Source: Saprospiraceae bacterium (GTDB lineage Bacteria > Bacteroidota > Bacteroidia > Chitinophagales > Saprospiraceae). From it: a stretch of 64,000 nt of DNA. The notes under the pieces were generated by a model, which worked only from the letters and a program-made list of their open reading frames with translations, made no database searches and was not told the DNA's origin. The DNA is taken from positions 1 to 64,000 of the forward strand of contig JAHDGU010000010.1 in the NCBI GenBank assembly GCA_020627535.1. The letters run 5' to 3'. Below, piece by piece: positions 18,209 through 27,133 of the stretch (positions are counted from its first letter, which is position 1; every line of letters begins with the position of its first letter). Both the position numbers and the translations under genes were made by a program.

Positions 18209-21200
18209 CTACTGGATGATAATCTTCTCCACGAGTCGTCCTGATTCCGTCTCTACCTTGATGTGGTAGACAGCTTTCTCTCGGTCTAGTAGCGATATCG
18301 AAGTCGTCCAGTAGTCATCCCACTTGGTCATGACACCTGCCTTCACTTCTCTCCCCTGCTGATCATAGATGGCAAAGGGCATCTCAAATGCTCCCTCGAC
18401 TCCACGCAGCTCTATCCGGAAAAAACCATCTGTTGGGTTAGGCAAAATCTTGAGCTCACCAATCTCGCTCAATTCCCTCGTCGATACCGGTGCACCGACG
18501 CGCACTGATATCGTGTCGGAACAGCCATTATCATCAATCGCTACGACGTCATAGATCACATTCCCGGCTAGGCCAGTGATCACCGCGGAATCTACAAAGT
18601 TGGTACCGTCCACCGAGTATCTCACATCACCCACGCCATTGACGTCAGTCAGCAATATAGATCCATCGGCAGAATTGCTCGTGCTAGCGTCGATCACATC
18701 GATCGTATCTATATTCATCAGGCACTGAAATGGAATACAAAACTCTGTCTCATCCGTCTGTCCAAACACATCTCCCGCTGCGTATACCGTGCCATCATCT
18801 CCCACGAGCCTGTAAGACCCCTCGCCAAACTCACAGCACATACCATTGCTGACTTGATCAAACATGATGAGACGATAGCAGCCATCCTCCAGGCAAAATG
18901 CCACATCATCGAAGCCAGCAACATTCTCAAATGGACCTCCTCGATCCACAAAGTTGCCCTCGGCATCACGCAAGAAGTATCTTGTCTCCTGTGGGAAGCT
19001 ATCAAGGTTGAGCTCTAGTTTGAGGCTTGCCAAATTAAAATCTAGCAGAAAGGTCGAGTCGATCTCTGTGTCTAGGACCACTGCCGCTTCACCATTGGGT
19101 CGATCAAGCTGTACGTAGAGCTCATTGGCACCATCTACTAGCCCTGAGACTGGCACTGTGATATCCATAGATGACAATGCCGGTATCATACCTGTCCACA
19201 CAAAGGTTTCTGCCGAGCCTCCATTGACTTGATAGATGACATCTAGACTGATGATATCTTGGAAGCTCTGATTTCTGACACCGATCACAAACTCACCATC
19301 TTCTTCACAATTCTTGGCAACATCAAGGCTGATCTCGTTCAACTCTATCTGATCTGGCACGCGCTTCACGATCTGATAAACTATCGTATCATTGGCAGTG
19401 TGCAGATCTCCTACAGCCTCTGTATACACAGTGACCGCTTGGCTTTCAAGGTTTGAGAGATCTAGCGCCTGGGCAAATGTCACGCCCAGTGCCTGACCTG
19501 GCCTCAGCCTCCTCACGATGAATGTATCTAGCGTCGTCAGACCATCGTACTCGACCTTGACACTGAATTCTCTGAGGGTATCAATGCCCACATTTTGGAT
19601 ACTCACTATGGTTTGCTCTTCATCAGTGAATAGCCCTTTGCTCTGTGGACTGACGAGAGCTGTCGGTCTCAGATCCAAGCTATCTTGATCAATCACCATA
19701 TTGATCACCTTGGTGTTCCATGTCAAGTTTCCGATGTAGTGCCCAGTAAACCAGAAGTTGCGATCATCTCGAGGGTCTACACTCATCTGTGCATAATCTC
19801 CCCAGCGCACATTGGTATTGGGTCTGGTGGAAGGTACTAGTTGTACTTCATTGAAGGACATCATACCGAGAGGATCATCAGCCTTGCGTCCTGTGTAGGC
19901 GATTCCAGGATTGGTCTGTGGCCCGACGAATGCATATGCCATGGCGATGTTGCCTTGACCATCCATGGCTGTCGCTGCCATAAATCTATTGAGGCTATCC
20001 GGGCTCCATGTGCCCTCTTGATAGAGCTCCCATACACTCTCATCCCCCACTTTGCGCAGCTCAAACCATCGTATACCAGCCTGATTTTCGCTACTGACGT
20101 CGATCGTAAAGTTTCCTACGATGCTCTCATGAGTGCCAAAGTTGCGGTACTGCAGCTTGTTCATCAAAGTCTGCTGCAGAATACCCATCTCCTGACCGTT
20201 GGGATTTTCTACACAGAAAAACAAACCATCCTCGCAGACATCTGATTCAAATGGGCTCAGACCCACTTTGCGTGGTCCACTGACGAAGCTCGTGCTTGGC
20301 GTAGTCCAATTGATGATCAGCTCATAAATATCTAGCTCATCATTGCCACCGTTCCAAGAGTCATCATGGATCCGCATGATATAAGCCGGTTGATTCTCTC
20401 TAGGCCCTAGTGGTCCGTCCCAGTCAGCGGGCGTAGAAAACTGCCAGACGAACTGCCCTGGAAATGTGATTTGATACTTGGGAAAAGTGAAGCGCAATAT
20501 CCTTGCATCTTCGCCTGCGAGCATCTGGTCTCTTTCTAGAGCATACATGGCGATATCTGGTCCAAATTCATTGGTCGTGACCACGTAGGCATTGTTCCAT
20601 ACAGCAAACTTGGGATAGTCTGGAAAGCGCGGCGTCTGAAAACTATACAGGTGGTAGGCTCCTAGCGGATCCTCACTGACTGAGACTGCAATCAGGAGCT
20701 TGTTATCTCCCTGTGGCGCAAATTCAGTGAGAAGCCACCTTTTGGCATGCTCATCATAGACCACCACGGGATCGCCTTGTCCCTCTTCCCCGATTGATTC
20801 CCAGAAAAGTGGCTCCGTATTGATAGGACCAAAGACAGTATTGCCTAGTTTATCCATGACGAGTAGCGAAGCACCTTGATTGGAGCCATTACACATCTGG
20901 ATGTAGTAGTTCTGCCCGACTTCTCCTGTGGGATCTGGCGGCAAGAATCCTTGAAACCCTAGCCCCTCGTATGTCCCGAGGATCGCCATCTCATCATCCG
21001 TCCGGAGAGGATCCTGGATCAGCGGATCTCGACCTTTGGGTAATGCATGTGTGGGTTTCTCGCCCGGCATGGCCGGATCTGCCTTCTGATCGACAGCTTT
21101 CCAAGCGTCATTTTCTTTCTTGACTTGTTCAAAGTGCTCCGGATACTGAGAGATCACATCCTTGATCTTCCCAGTAGTACCGAGATAGATCATCTGTGAC

Positions 21201-21289
21201 AGCTCCGCAGGATTCTTGACGATTTCGTCTTGGGCTTTCGCCAAAATGCATGAAAACGAAAGGATCAAAAGTGTAAAAAATCTTCGCAT
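18209..21289 (-). CDS. T9SS-exported surface/secreted protein
   Basis: 1026 residues. A signal peptide (MRRFFTLLILSFSCILAKAQ) is followed by a long N-terminal region (to about 520) with phrases such as LPPDPTGEVGQNYYIQMCNGS and WGDYAQMSVDPRDD, seen in Bacteroidota proteins of unknown function that may form a propeller. CARDB/Ig-like segments follow. The end (ELKILPNPTDGFFRIELRG ... YHIKVETESGRLVEKIIIQ) is a type A T9SS sorting domain, so the protein is expected to cross the outer membrane by the type IX system. An exact copy of the dispersed 16-mer codes for the signal peptide end (ILAKA). A strong terminator follows the stop. Function unknown. Confidence 0.85.
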   Translation of the reverse strand: MRRFFTLLILSFSCILAKAQDEIVKNPAELSQMIYLGTTGKIKDVISQYPEHFEQVKKENDAWKAVDQKADPAMPGEKPTHALPKGRDPLIQDPLRTDDEMAILGTYEGLGFQGFLPPDPTGEVGQNYYIQMCNGSNQGASLLVMDKLGNTVFGPINTEPLFWESIGEEGQGDPVVVYDEHAKRWLLTEFAPQGDNKLLIAVSVSEDPLGAYHLYSFQTPRFPDYPKFAVWNNAYVVTTNEFGPDIAMYALERDQMLAGEDARILRFTFPKYQITFPGQFVWQFSTPADWDGPLGPRENQPAYIMRIHDDSWNGGNDELDIYELIINWTTPSTSFVSGPRKVGLSPFESDVCEDGLFFCVENPNGQEMGILQQTLMNKLQYRNFGTHESIVGNFTIDVSSENQAGIRWFELRKVGDESVWELYQEGTWSPDSLNRFMAATAMDGQGNIAMAYAFVGPQTNPGIAYTGRKADDPLGMMSFNEVQLVPSTRPNTNVRWGDYAQMSVDPRDDRNFWFTGHYIGNLTWNTKVINMVIDQDSLDLRPTALVSPQSKGLFTDEEQTIVSIQNVGIDTLREFSVKVEYDGLTTLDTFIVRRLRPGQALGVTFAQALDLSNLESQAVTVYTEAVGDLHTANDTIVYQIVKRVPDQIELNEISLDVAKNCEEDGEFVIGVRNQSFQDIISLDVIYQVNGGSAETFVWTGMIPALSSMDITVPVSGLVDGANELYVQLDRPNGEAAVVLDTEIDSTFLLDFNLASLKLELNLDSFPQETRYFLRDAEGNFVDRGGPFENVAGFDDVAFCLEDGCYRLIMFDQVSNGMCCEFGEGSYRLVGDDGTVYAAGDVFGQTDETEFCIPFQCLMNIDTIDVIDASTSNSADGSILLTDVNGVGDVRYSVDGTNFVDSAVITGLAGNVIYDVVAIDDNGCSDTISVRVGAPVSTRELSEIGELKILPNPTDGFFRIELRGVEGAFEMPFAIYDQQGREVKAGVMTKWDDYWTTSISLLDREKAVYHIKVETESGRLVEKIIIQ
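21233..21248 (-). repeat. Dispersed 16-mer, exact copy 1
   Basis: The minus strand reads CATTTTGGCGAAAGCC, inside the signal peptide codons of the T9SS cargo gene. GGC/GCC form a 3-bp stem around GAAA. Confidence 0.85.
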
Positions 21290-21344
21290 ATCGTGATTTG
21301 GTATTCTGTGCGAAGATATAAGGCGCTAATGCGCAAATGGTTGC

Positions 21345-21830
21345 CTATCCACCAACTTCTTCCCCCTTAAGTCTTTTGCGCTGCTCTTCCTCACGTTTTT
21401 TGGCGTAAGCCTGAGCTCTAGACACTATATCAAGATCCTGTCCATTCAAATGTCTATGGAGAGAGACAATGGTAAATTGAACTTGATCATCTGGATGACT
21501 GATCCCCATGAGGCGTAAATAATGTCCGTATCTGCTACCATCACGCAGGTTCCAGTTGGTCAATATCCACTTCCCAAGACCAAAATGCAACTTGTGGGAG
21601 ATGACATCCTCAGGCGCCAAGCGAAACTTCTCCAATCCTGCTGGGTCGCTCAACTCTTTGAGCTCAGAAATGGCCTCTTCCACATCTGCAGGGATATAGA
21701 TATCATTGAGATACTCTCGGCGAATATTCTTCTCATATGTCTCAAGATATTCGGCTCTACTCTGCGCAGAGACTGTCAGAGATGCAAAAGAAAGAAGAAC
21801 AATAGGAAGGACTACTTGTAGTTTGATCAT
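21345..21830 (-). CDS. Exported protein with a DUF6794-like domain
   Basis: About 161 residues from the ATG at 21830, chosen because it opens a clean signal peptide (MIKLQVVLPIVLLSFASLTVSAQ). The frame runs 27 codons further upstream without signal-peptide character. The mature part contains YIPADVEEAISELKELSDP and HFGLGKWILTNWNLRDGSRYGHYLR, which resemble the DUF6794 family of Bacteroidota, and ends in a basic helix. No catalytic motif is evident. It lies upstream of the T9SS cargo gene on the same strand, 55 bases away. Confidence 0.6.
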   Translation of the reverse strand: MIKLQVVLPIVLLSFASLTVSAQSRAEYLETYEKNIRREYLNDIYIPADVEEAISELKELSDPAGLEKFRLAPEDVISHKLHFGLGKWILTNWNLRDGSRYGHYLRLMGISHPDDQVQFTIVSLHRHLNGQDLDIVSRAQAYAKKREEEQRKRLKGEEVGG

Positions 21831-22160
21831 CACAGTACCAAAAATGCACAATCGTGCACTTGTAGTGCGATTTACCGAGTCTTTTAACGAGAAATTATAC
21901 TCCAGCCGCAACGCTGGTCCAAGTCATAAACGAACGCCTCAGACGTCTTGGCAACTCTAAGAGCATCATAGCGAGACAAAGGCAAAATATTTTGATCAAA
22001 CGGAACATGGTAATCGTGTTTGTCTGGAGAAAGAAAAAAAAGACCCCGGTGACGAGCCGGGGTCGACGAACAATAAACCAATTAATAAGAATGGAATAAA
22101 GTGAAGAGTAAAAAAATGACGAACTTCTTGTATATCGTATGCACAGTAGTCATCTGTGAT
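21831..22160. other. Intergenic region between ftsZ and the DUF6794-like gene
   Basis: About 330 bases. It contains the ftsZ terminator hairpin (22042-22064) and a small GCAC/GTGC hairpin near 21846-21857. I see no gene in the remainder; a 65-codon minus-strand frame across the terminator is not credible. Confidence 0.6.
22031..22064 (-). terminator. Rho-independent terminator after ftsZ (end of the dcw cluster)
   Basis: A stem of GACCCCGG/CCGGGGTC (22042-22064), with a further possible pair inside, is followed on the minus strand by eight T and then CTTT. It lies about 95 bases past the ftsZ stop and would end the whole division and cell-wall transcript. Confidence 0.88.
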
Positions 22161-23645
22161 CTAGTCTACCTTTTTATGGAGGAAAGAGTTTTCTGAGATG
22201 ATCTCAAAATCGTCATCCTGTCCGAGTAATGTAAGATTGCTAAGGATCTCATCTCCTCCGAGCTGTACATCATCTAGCTGTACATTTTTGCGCTCATAAG
22301 CAGGCACCGTCTCCAGTTCAGCCAGCTCTTCTGGCGAAGAGATCTTGCGCTCTACATGGGTGCTTTCTTTTGTCTTGCGCAGGGCTGCTCTGAGTCTCTC
22401 TTTGCGATCTTCGTCGCTTTCATTTTCTACATGTCCTGGCTTGACATATGGCTCACCAAATGGGTTCTTTTCTACTGTAAGATCCACCCGTGTGGTTGGC
22501 ATCTGTACCTCTAGCTTTTGGGGCTTGTCATCAAGACCGACTGTCCTTGGCATTTTCGCGACAGCGGGCTCCATTGCAGAGCTCCCCATAGACACCTCAC
22601 CGTCAAGATCCACCACGATGACATCAGATCCCTGCTCAACAGTGCTCGAACCACCAGCATCAAATCCCGTAGCGATGACGGTGACACTGATCTCATCACC
22701 AAGTGAATCGTCGGTGACATTCCCCCAGATGACATTGGTCCCAAATCCAGCTTCTGTCTGTACATAATTATTGATCTGCGTGATCTCGTCGAGTGTAGCA
22801 GGTGTACTTCCAGAGATGATATTGATCAATACATTTTTGGCTCCTTGGATGTCATTGTCCGCGAGTAGCGGTGCATTGAGCACTTGCTCCACGGCTTTCT
22901 GCGCGCGATCAGGTCCAGATGCTACACCTGTGCCAAGTATAGCGACACCACTCTTGCGCATGACTGTGTCGACATCATTGAAGTCAATATTGATATCACC
23001 ATTGAGCGTGATAATTTCTGCAATGCCTTTGGCGCTTGTGCAGAGGACCTCATCAGCATGTCTGAGAGCTTCCTTCATACCCATATTGCCATAGGTTTCT
23101 CTAAGCTTGTCATTGGATATGACGATCAGAGCGTCTACACTCTTGCGAAGCTCATCGAGTCCTTCAGCGGCTTGTCTCATCCTCATCGGCCCTTCAAAAC
23201 TGAAGGGAAGCGTCACGATACCTATCGTGAGAATCCCCAACTCTTGGGCTACTTTGGCGATGATTGGCGTCGCACCAGTTCCGGTGCCACCACCCATACC
23301 TGCTGTCAGGAAGAGCATCTTGGTATTATCCTGGAGATACTTGCGGATATCTTCGATAGACTCGTTGCACGCTGCTTTGCCTTTTTGTGGCAAGTTACCT
23401 GCTCCAAGACCATTGGTCAAGATCGGTCCTAGCTGAATCTTGGTCGGTACCGGACTATTTTCAAGATCTTGATTGTCAGTGTTGCAGATGGCGAAGTCTA
23501 CTCCGACAATACCACTCTCATACATATTGCTCACGGCATTGCCGCCTGCGCCTCCTACTCCGATGACTCGGATGATTGATTTTACCTCTGTCTGGATTGT
23601 AAATTCCATGATGGGATCATTTTGACGATTATCTTGATTGGGCAT
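22161..23645 (-). CDS. ftsZ: Cell division protein FtsZ
   Basis: 494 residues. FtsZ is the GTP-driven tubulin homologue that forms the division ring at midcell. Seen are IRVIGVGGAGGNAVSNM, the tubulin signature GGGTGTGATPIIAKVA, and NFDDVDTVM with the T7-loop region needed for GTP hydrolysis. A long, charged C-terminal linker (about 330-470) is common in Bacteroidota. The end, DDFEIISENSFLHKKVD, is probably the conserved tail that contacts FtsA. An inner ATG (MEFTIQTEV) 12 codons later is an alternative start. It follows ftsA closely and is the last gene of the dcw cluster, with a strong terminator behind it. Confidence 0.98.
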   Translation of the reverse strand: MPNQDNRQNDPIMEFTIQTEVKSIIRVIGVGGAGGNAVSNMYESGIVGVDFAICNTDNQDLENSPVPTKIQLGPILTNGLGAGNLPQKGKAACNESIEDIRKYLQDNTKMLFLTAGMGGGTGTGATPIIAKVAQELGILTIGIVTLPFSFEGPMRMRQAAEGLDELRKSVDALIVISNDKLRETYGNMGMKEALRHADEVLCTSAKGIAEIITLNGDINIDFNDVDTVMRKSGVAILGTGVASGPDRAQKAVEQVLNAPLLADNDIQGAKNVLINIISGSTPATLDEITQINNYVQTEAGFGTNVIWGNVTDDSLGDEISVTVIATGFDAGGSSTVEQGSDVIVVDLDGEVSMGSSAMEPAVAKMPRTVGLDDKPQKLEVQMPTTRVDLTVEKNPFGEPYVKPGHVENESDEDRKERLRAALRKTKESTHVERKISSPEELAELETVPAYERKNVQLDDVQLGGDEILSNLTLLGQDDDFEIISENSFLHKKVD

Positions 23646-23663
23646 TTTTCTTCTTTTTAGCGA

Positions 23664-25001
23664 TTACAGCTCGGTATCAGGTTGAGGCTCAAAAAAGCCT
23701 TTGGTCTTTTCGATACTCTTTTTCAAAAACTTGCTCAGAGCACTGGGCTCTCTGTCCAGCTCTTCTTCTACATCATGACCCACTGTAGTTTCATGTGCAA
23801 GTGGAAGAAGTCCTGAGCTATCTGCTTCTATCGCGTGGATCAATAGACCTATAGCTGTGGCATAGATCGGACTCGCGATGCGCTCACTGTACCCGTGAGC
23901 CAGATGCTCTACCGGTGTACCGATGCGTGCATCTTGTCCTGTCATATATTCGGCAAGCAGATCAATGTTTTGCAGCATCGAGCCACCACCTGTGAGGACC
24001 ATCCCTCCAGTGATCTTCCGAGAAAAGCTGCTATTCTTGATCTCCCAGTGTGCGTACTCTAGGATCTCACTTACACGAGCTTGGATGATCTTCGCCAAGT
24101 TCTTTTCAGAGACCTCCTTGGGAGATCGATTGTGCAGACCTGGTATGGTGATGATACGATTGTGCTCTACAGCTTCTGCAAGAGCAGATCCATACTTCAC
24201 TTTGAGCTTCTCAGCCTGCTGATTCATGACGGTGAATCCTGTCTGGATATCAGACGTCACGACATTCCCCCCGAGGGGAATCACTGCAGTCCTACGGATG
24301 ATCTTGCCCTGGAAGATGGTCAGATCTGTGGTACCACCTCCTATATCTACTAGCACAACGCCAGCTTCTTTTTCTTCTTTACTGAGCACAGCAGCGGCTG
24401 ATGCCAGTGGCTCGAGTGTGATCTCTTTGCATCTGAGACCAGCTTTTTCGATACAGCGCTTGATATTCTTGCTTGCTGTGATCTGCCCTGTGATGATATG
24501 AAATCTACCTACGAGTCGATTACCACTCATACCGATCGGATCAAGGATACCATACTCATTGTCCACGTCATACTCCTGCGGGATGATATGCAGGATCTCA
24601 TCACCAGGTGGCAATGCGATGCGATAGTTCTGATCGATGATCTTATCTATATCGGCTTGCGTGATTTCGGACTCTGGATATTCACGAGCAAGGATTCCTT
24701 GCTGCTCGATACTCTTGATATGCTGACCGGCTATGCCGACAGTGACCTCCTCTACTTTGATACCACTAGACCTCTCGGCCATAGCTACGGCCTCGTTGAT
24801 CGCCTTGACAGTCTTGTCAATATTGGCAACTACACCACGTCGGACACCCTCTGAGGCGACTTTGCCAAATCCGAGAATCTCGATCTTGTCGTATTCATTT
24901 TTGCGTCCGATGAGGACACAGACCTTGGTGGTTCCGATGTCTAGCGCAACCCGAATATCATCGGTTTGGCGGACTGTGGTATGTATTCCAGACATAGGCA
25001 T
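23664..25001 (-). CDS. ftsA: Cell division protein FtsA
   Basis: 445 residues. FtsA is an actin-fold ATPase that ties FtsZ filaments to the membrane and recruits later division proteins. VALDIGTTKVCVLIGRK (phosphate 1), VVLVDIGGGTTDLTIF (phosphate 2) and GGMVLTGGGSMLQNID (adenosine motif) are visible, with the FtsA-specific 1C subdomain between them. The C-terminus contains an amphipathic helix, SKFLKKSIEKTKGFFEP, the expected membrane anchor. It is 18 bases upstream of ftsZ, the usual partner order. Confidence 0.97.
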   Translation of the reverse strand: MPMSGIHTTVRQTDDIRVALDIGTTKVCVLIGRKNEYDKIEILGFGKVASEGVRRGVVANIDKTVKAINEAVAMAERSSGIKVEEVTVGIAGQHIKSIEQQGILAREYPESEITQADIDKIIDQNYRIALPPGDEILHIIPQEYDVDNEYGILDPIGMSGNRLVGRFHIITGQITASKNIKRCIEKAGLRCKEITLEPLASAAAVLSKEEKEAGVVLVDIGGGTTDLTIFQGKIIRRTAVIPLGGNVVTSDIQTGFTVMNQQAEKLKVKYGSALAEAVEHNRIITIPGLHNRSPKEVSEKNLAKIIQARVSEILEYAHWEIKNSSFSRKITGGMVLTGGGSMLQNIDLLAEYMTGQDARIGTPVEHLAHGYSERIASPIYATAIGLLIHAIEADSSGLLPLAHETTVGHDVEEELDREPSALSKFLKKSIEKTKGFFEPQPDTEL

Positions 25002-25025
25002 TGAATTTTCAGTTCGTTCTATTTT

Positions 25026-25802
25026 TTACGTCTTATCACTTGCTAGTTTGCAAACTACCTGGCCGTGGTAGCCGACATCTATGGTCTTATATGCTTGTAG
25101 GCCCGTGCGCTTCACAGTCTCTGCGTAAAAGCGCTTGAGCTTCTCAAATTTTTCTTCCACCTCAGTGGGCTCTCCAAATCGAATCTTGGCATAGCCGACT
25201 TTAGGGACGAGCTCATACTCACCGCTCGCGTGGATGTGTACCTGATCGACCAGCGCGGTCAGAAAGTCATCTTTTGACATCGCATCCATGAGTGCAATCA
25301 ATGATTGCTTGTCATCACTCTCATCATCAGTAATCCAATCAAGGTGGCCACTCACAATCGGCACTCTCACCGTGTGGTTGGGCGATGTGGGAAAGACATT
25401 ACCTAGGTCGTCTACATACACACTCTGCTCATGGGTAAAGACACGGAACATTGGCTTCTTAGTCCACACTTCTACATGCAGCTGATTTTTGTGATCGACG
25501 TACACTTCTGTCTGGTTGACCATTTCTTCTTCAGATAGGATGGCCTCGATCAGATTGAGATCTAGTTTCTTGATCTCGCGATTGAGCAGCGTGTTTTCGA
25601 AGTTTTCCAATATGATGTTCTTCACGTCTACAGGAGAGAGAAGAGACTTATCTTGATAGTCATCCACAGTGACCACGATCGCCCGGACCTGCTCATCCGA
25701 CTTCCTGTGATAGGAAGCAAATACAACGGCTACGAGCGCAAAGAATCCGATGAGATTCAGGAGCCCCTTCCATTTGAGTTGTATTTTTCTTTTGAGTGTC
25801 AC
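25026..25802 (-). CDS. ftsQ: Cell division protein FtsQ
   Basis: 258 residues, a single-pass inner-membrane divisome protein. One membrane helix (about 14-31, LLNLIGFFALVAVVFASY) is followed by a POTRA-like region (DVKNIILENFENTLLNREIKKLDL) and the beta domain (VYVDHKNQLHVEVWTKKPMFRVF, ending KTIDVGYHGQVVCKL). The sequence is divergent from the E. coli protein, as usual for Bacteroidota; the position between murC and ftsA is decisive. The start overlaps the murC stop by 4 bases. Confidence 0.9.
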   Translation of the reverse strand: MTLKRKIQLKWKGLLNLIGFFALVAVVFASYHRKSDEQVRAIVVTVDDYQDKSLLSPVDVKNIILENFENTLLNREIKKLDLNLIEAILSEEEMVNQTEVYVDHKNQLHVEVWTKKPMFRVFTHEQSVYVDDLGNVFPTSPNHTVRVPIVSGHLDWITDDESDDKQSLIALMDAMSKDDFLTALVDQVHIHASGEYELVPKVGYAKIRFGEPTEVEEKFEKLKRFYAETVKRTGLQAYKTIDVGYHGQVVCKLASDKT

Positions 25803-27133
25803 GATTTGAATAATGTGTTTTTAATCTTTTCTATGTGTTGGTCCAGATCTCCTGCTCCGAGGATTAGGATGACCTGTGCCATGGTATCTTTCAATTCTTC
25901 ACTGACAGCCTTGCTATCAATGATGCGGACCTTCTCGAGATCCATATGTCTCAGTATGATGTCTGATGTGACGCCGTCCATTGGCTCCTCTCTCGCCGGA
26001 TAGATCTCTGTGATCATCACCTCATCTGCGGCATCCAGTGCTTGAGCAAATTCCTTGTGGAAATCTGCCGTGCGGCTGTAGAGATGAGGCTGAAACACTG
26101 CCAGGATCTCCTCACCTTGATCAAAGTGATGCCTTGTCGCATCAAGCGCTGCTCGGAGTTCACTCGGATGATGTGCATAGTCCATGATCAAAGTGCGATC
26201 TGTATCTTGAGCGATAATCTCGTAGCGTCGTTCGATACCCTCGAAGCTGCTCAAAGCATCCATGATCGCCATCGGCTCGTATCCCATCTCTCGGAGCAAG
26301 CCAAATGCTGCCAGTGCGTTGTGCGCATTGTGTTTACCTGGCATGGACCAAGAGCAGCTGTACTGCGCCTCGTCATCTTGGAAGCCGATTTTCCACCGAT
26401 TGTCTTTCTGCCTTTCGGCAAAATGAAGGCGATAAGAACCGTTGTCTCCGTAGATGCGATGCCTCACATGCTGAGGTGACTCTAGCTTGACAGCCTCATG
26501 CTGAAAAAGCAGTCCATCGTCACTGATCATTTTGGCGAAAGCCTCAAAACTCTCCTGCATCGCTCCAAAATCACCGTAGATATCCAGGTGATCAGGATCC
26601 AAAGAGGTAATGATGGCTGCGCTCGGAGTCAACTGCAAAAAACTGCGATCATACTCATCTGCCTCCACCACAATCAGATCATCTCTACCTGCAAGAAAAT
26701 TGCTCTGATAGTTCTTCATGATCCCACCGACAAATGCACTCGGATTGGCCCCAAGCTCGTGGAGCAAATGGGTCAATATCGCTGCTGTCGTCGTCTTCCC
26801 ATGCGTCCCAGCTACAGCCAGGCAAGTGGATTGCCGTGAGAGTATGCCGAGGACCTCACTCCTCTTGAGTAGGGTCTTGCCAAGATCTCTGAGATACTTC
26901 AATATCACAAAGTCTCGATCTATGGCAGGGGTAAAAACGTATAGCTCTGCATCTAGCGGAATGGTATCCGTCCGATCATCATACTGAATTGTCAATCCTT
27001 CACTGACCAACTTTTTGGTCAGTATACTTTCTGTTTTGTCATAGCCAGATACTTGCCATCCTATGTGATGATAGTATCTCGCCAGCGCGCTCATACCGAT
27101 CCCTCCTATACCTGCGAAAAAGATCTTTTTCAT
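25799..27133 (-). CDS. murC: UDP-N-acetylmuramate--L-alanine ligase
   Basis: 444 residues. MurC adds L-alanine to UDP-MurNAc, the first step of the peptidoglycan stem peptide. The N-terminal Rossmann motif is FAGIGGIGMSALARYYHH, the ATP loop is AVAGTHGKTTTAAILTHLL, and VEADEYDRSFLQL and MDYAHHPSELRA carry further Mur-ligase residues. It overlaps murG by 4 bases upstream and ftsQ by 4 bases downstream, indicating tight coupling. An exact copy of the dispersed 16-mer (26528-26543) and a variant (26410-26425) lie in its coding sequence. Confidence 0.97.
   Translation of the reverse strand: MKKIFFAGIGGIGMSALARYYHHIGWQVSGYDKTESILTKKLVSEGLTIQYDDRTDTIPLDAELYVFTPAIDRDFVILKYLRDLGKTLLKRSEVLGILSRQSTCLAVAGTHGKTTTAAILTHLLHELGANPSAFVGGIMKNYQSNFLAGRDDLIVVEADEYDRSFLQLTPSAAIITSLDPDHLDIYGDFGAMQESFEAFAKMISDDGLLFQHEAVKLESPQHVRHRIYGDNGSYRLHFAERQKDNRWKIGFQDDEAQYSCSWSMPGKHNAHNALAAFGLLREMGYEPMAIMDALSSFEGIERRYEIIAQDTDRTLIMDYAHHPSELRAALDATRHHFDQGEEILAVFQPHLYSRTADFHKEFAQALDAADEVMITEIYPAREEPMDGVTSDIILRHMDLEKVRIIDSKAVSEELKDTMAQVILILGAGDLDQHIEKIKNTLFKS
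26410..26425 (-). repeat. Dispersed motif variant with swapped stem (murC)
   Basis: The minus strand reads CATTTTGCCGAAAGGC: the stem is GCC/GGC instead of GGC/GCC, with the loop GAAA and the CATTTT lead kept. Both stem arms changed together. Confidence 0.6.
26528..26543 (+). repeat. Dispersed 16-mer, exact copy 2
   Basis: CATTTTGGCGAAAGCC on the plus strand, antisense to murC, where the codons read A-F-A-K-M. This is the only exact coding copy in the opposite orientation to its gene. Confidence 0.85.

Noticed and set aside
21884-22081. 65-codon minus-strand frame between ftsZ and the DUF6794-like gene
   Set aside because: It runs through the ftsZ terminator hairpin and has no recognisable protein character.
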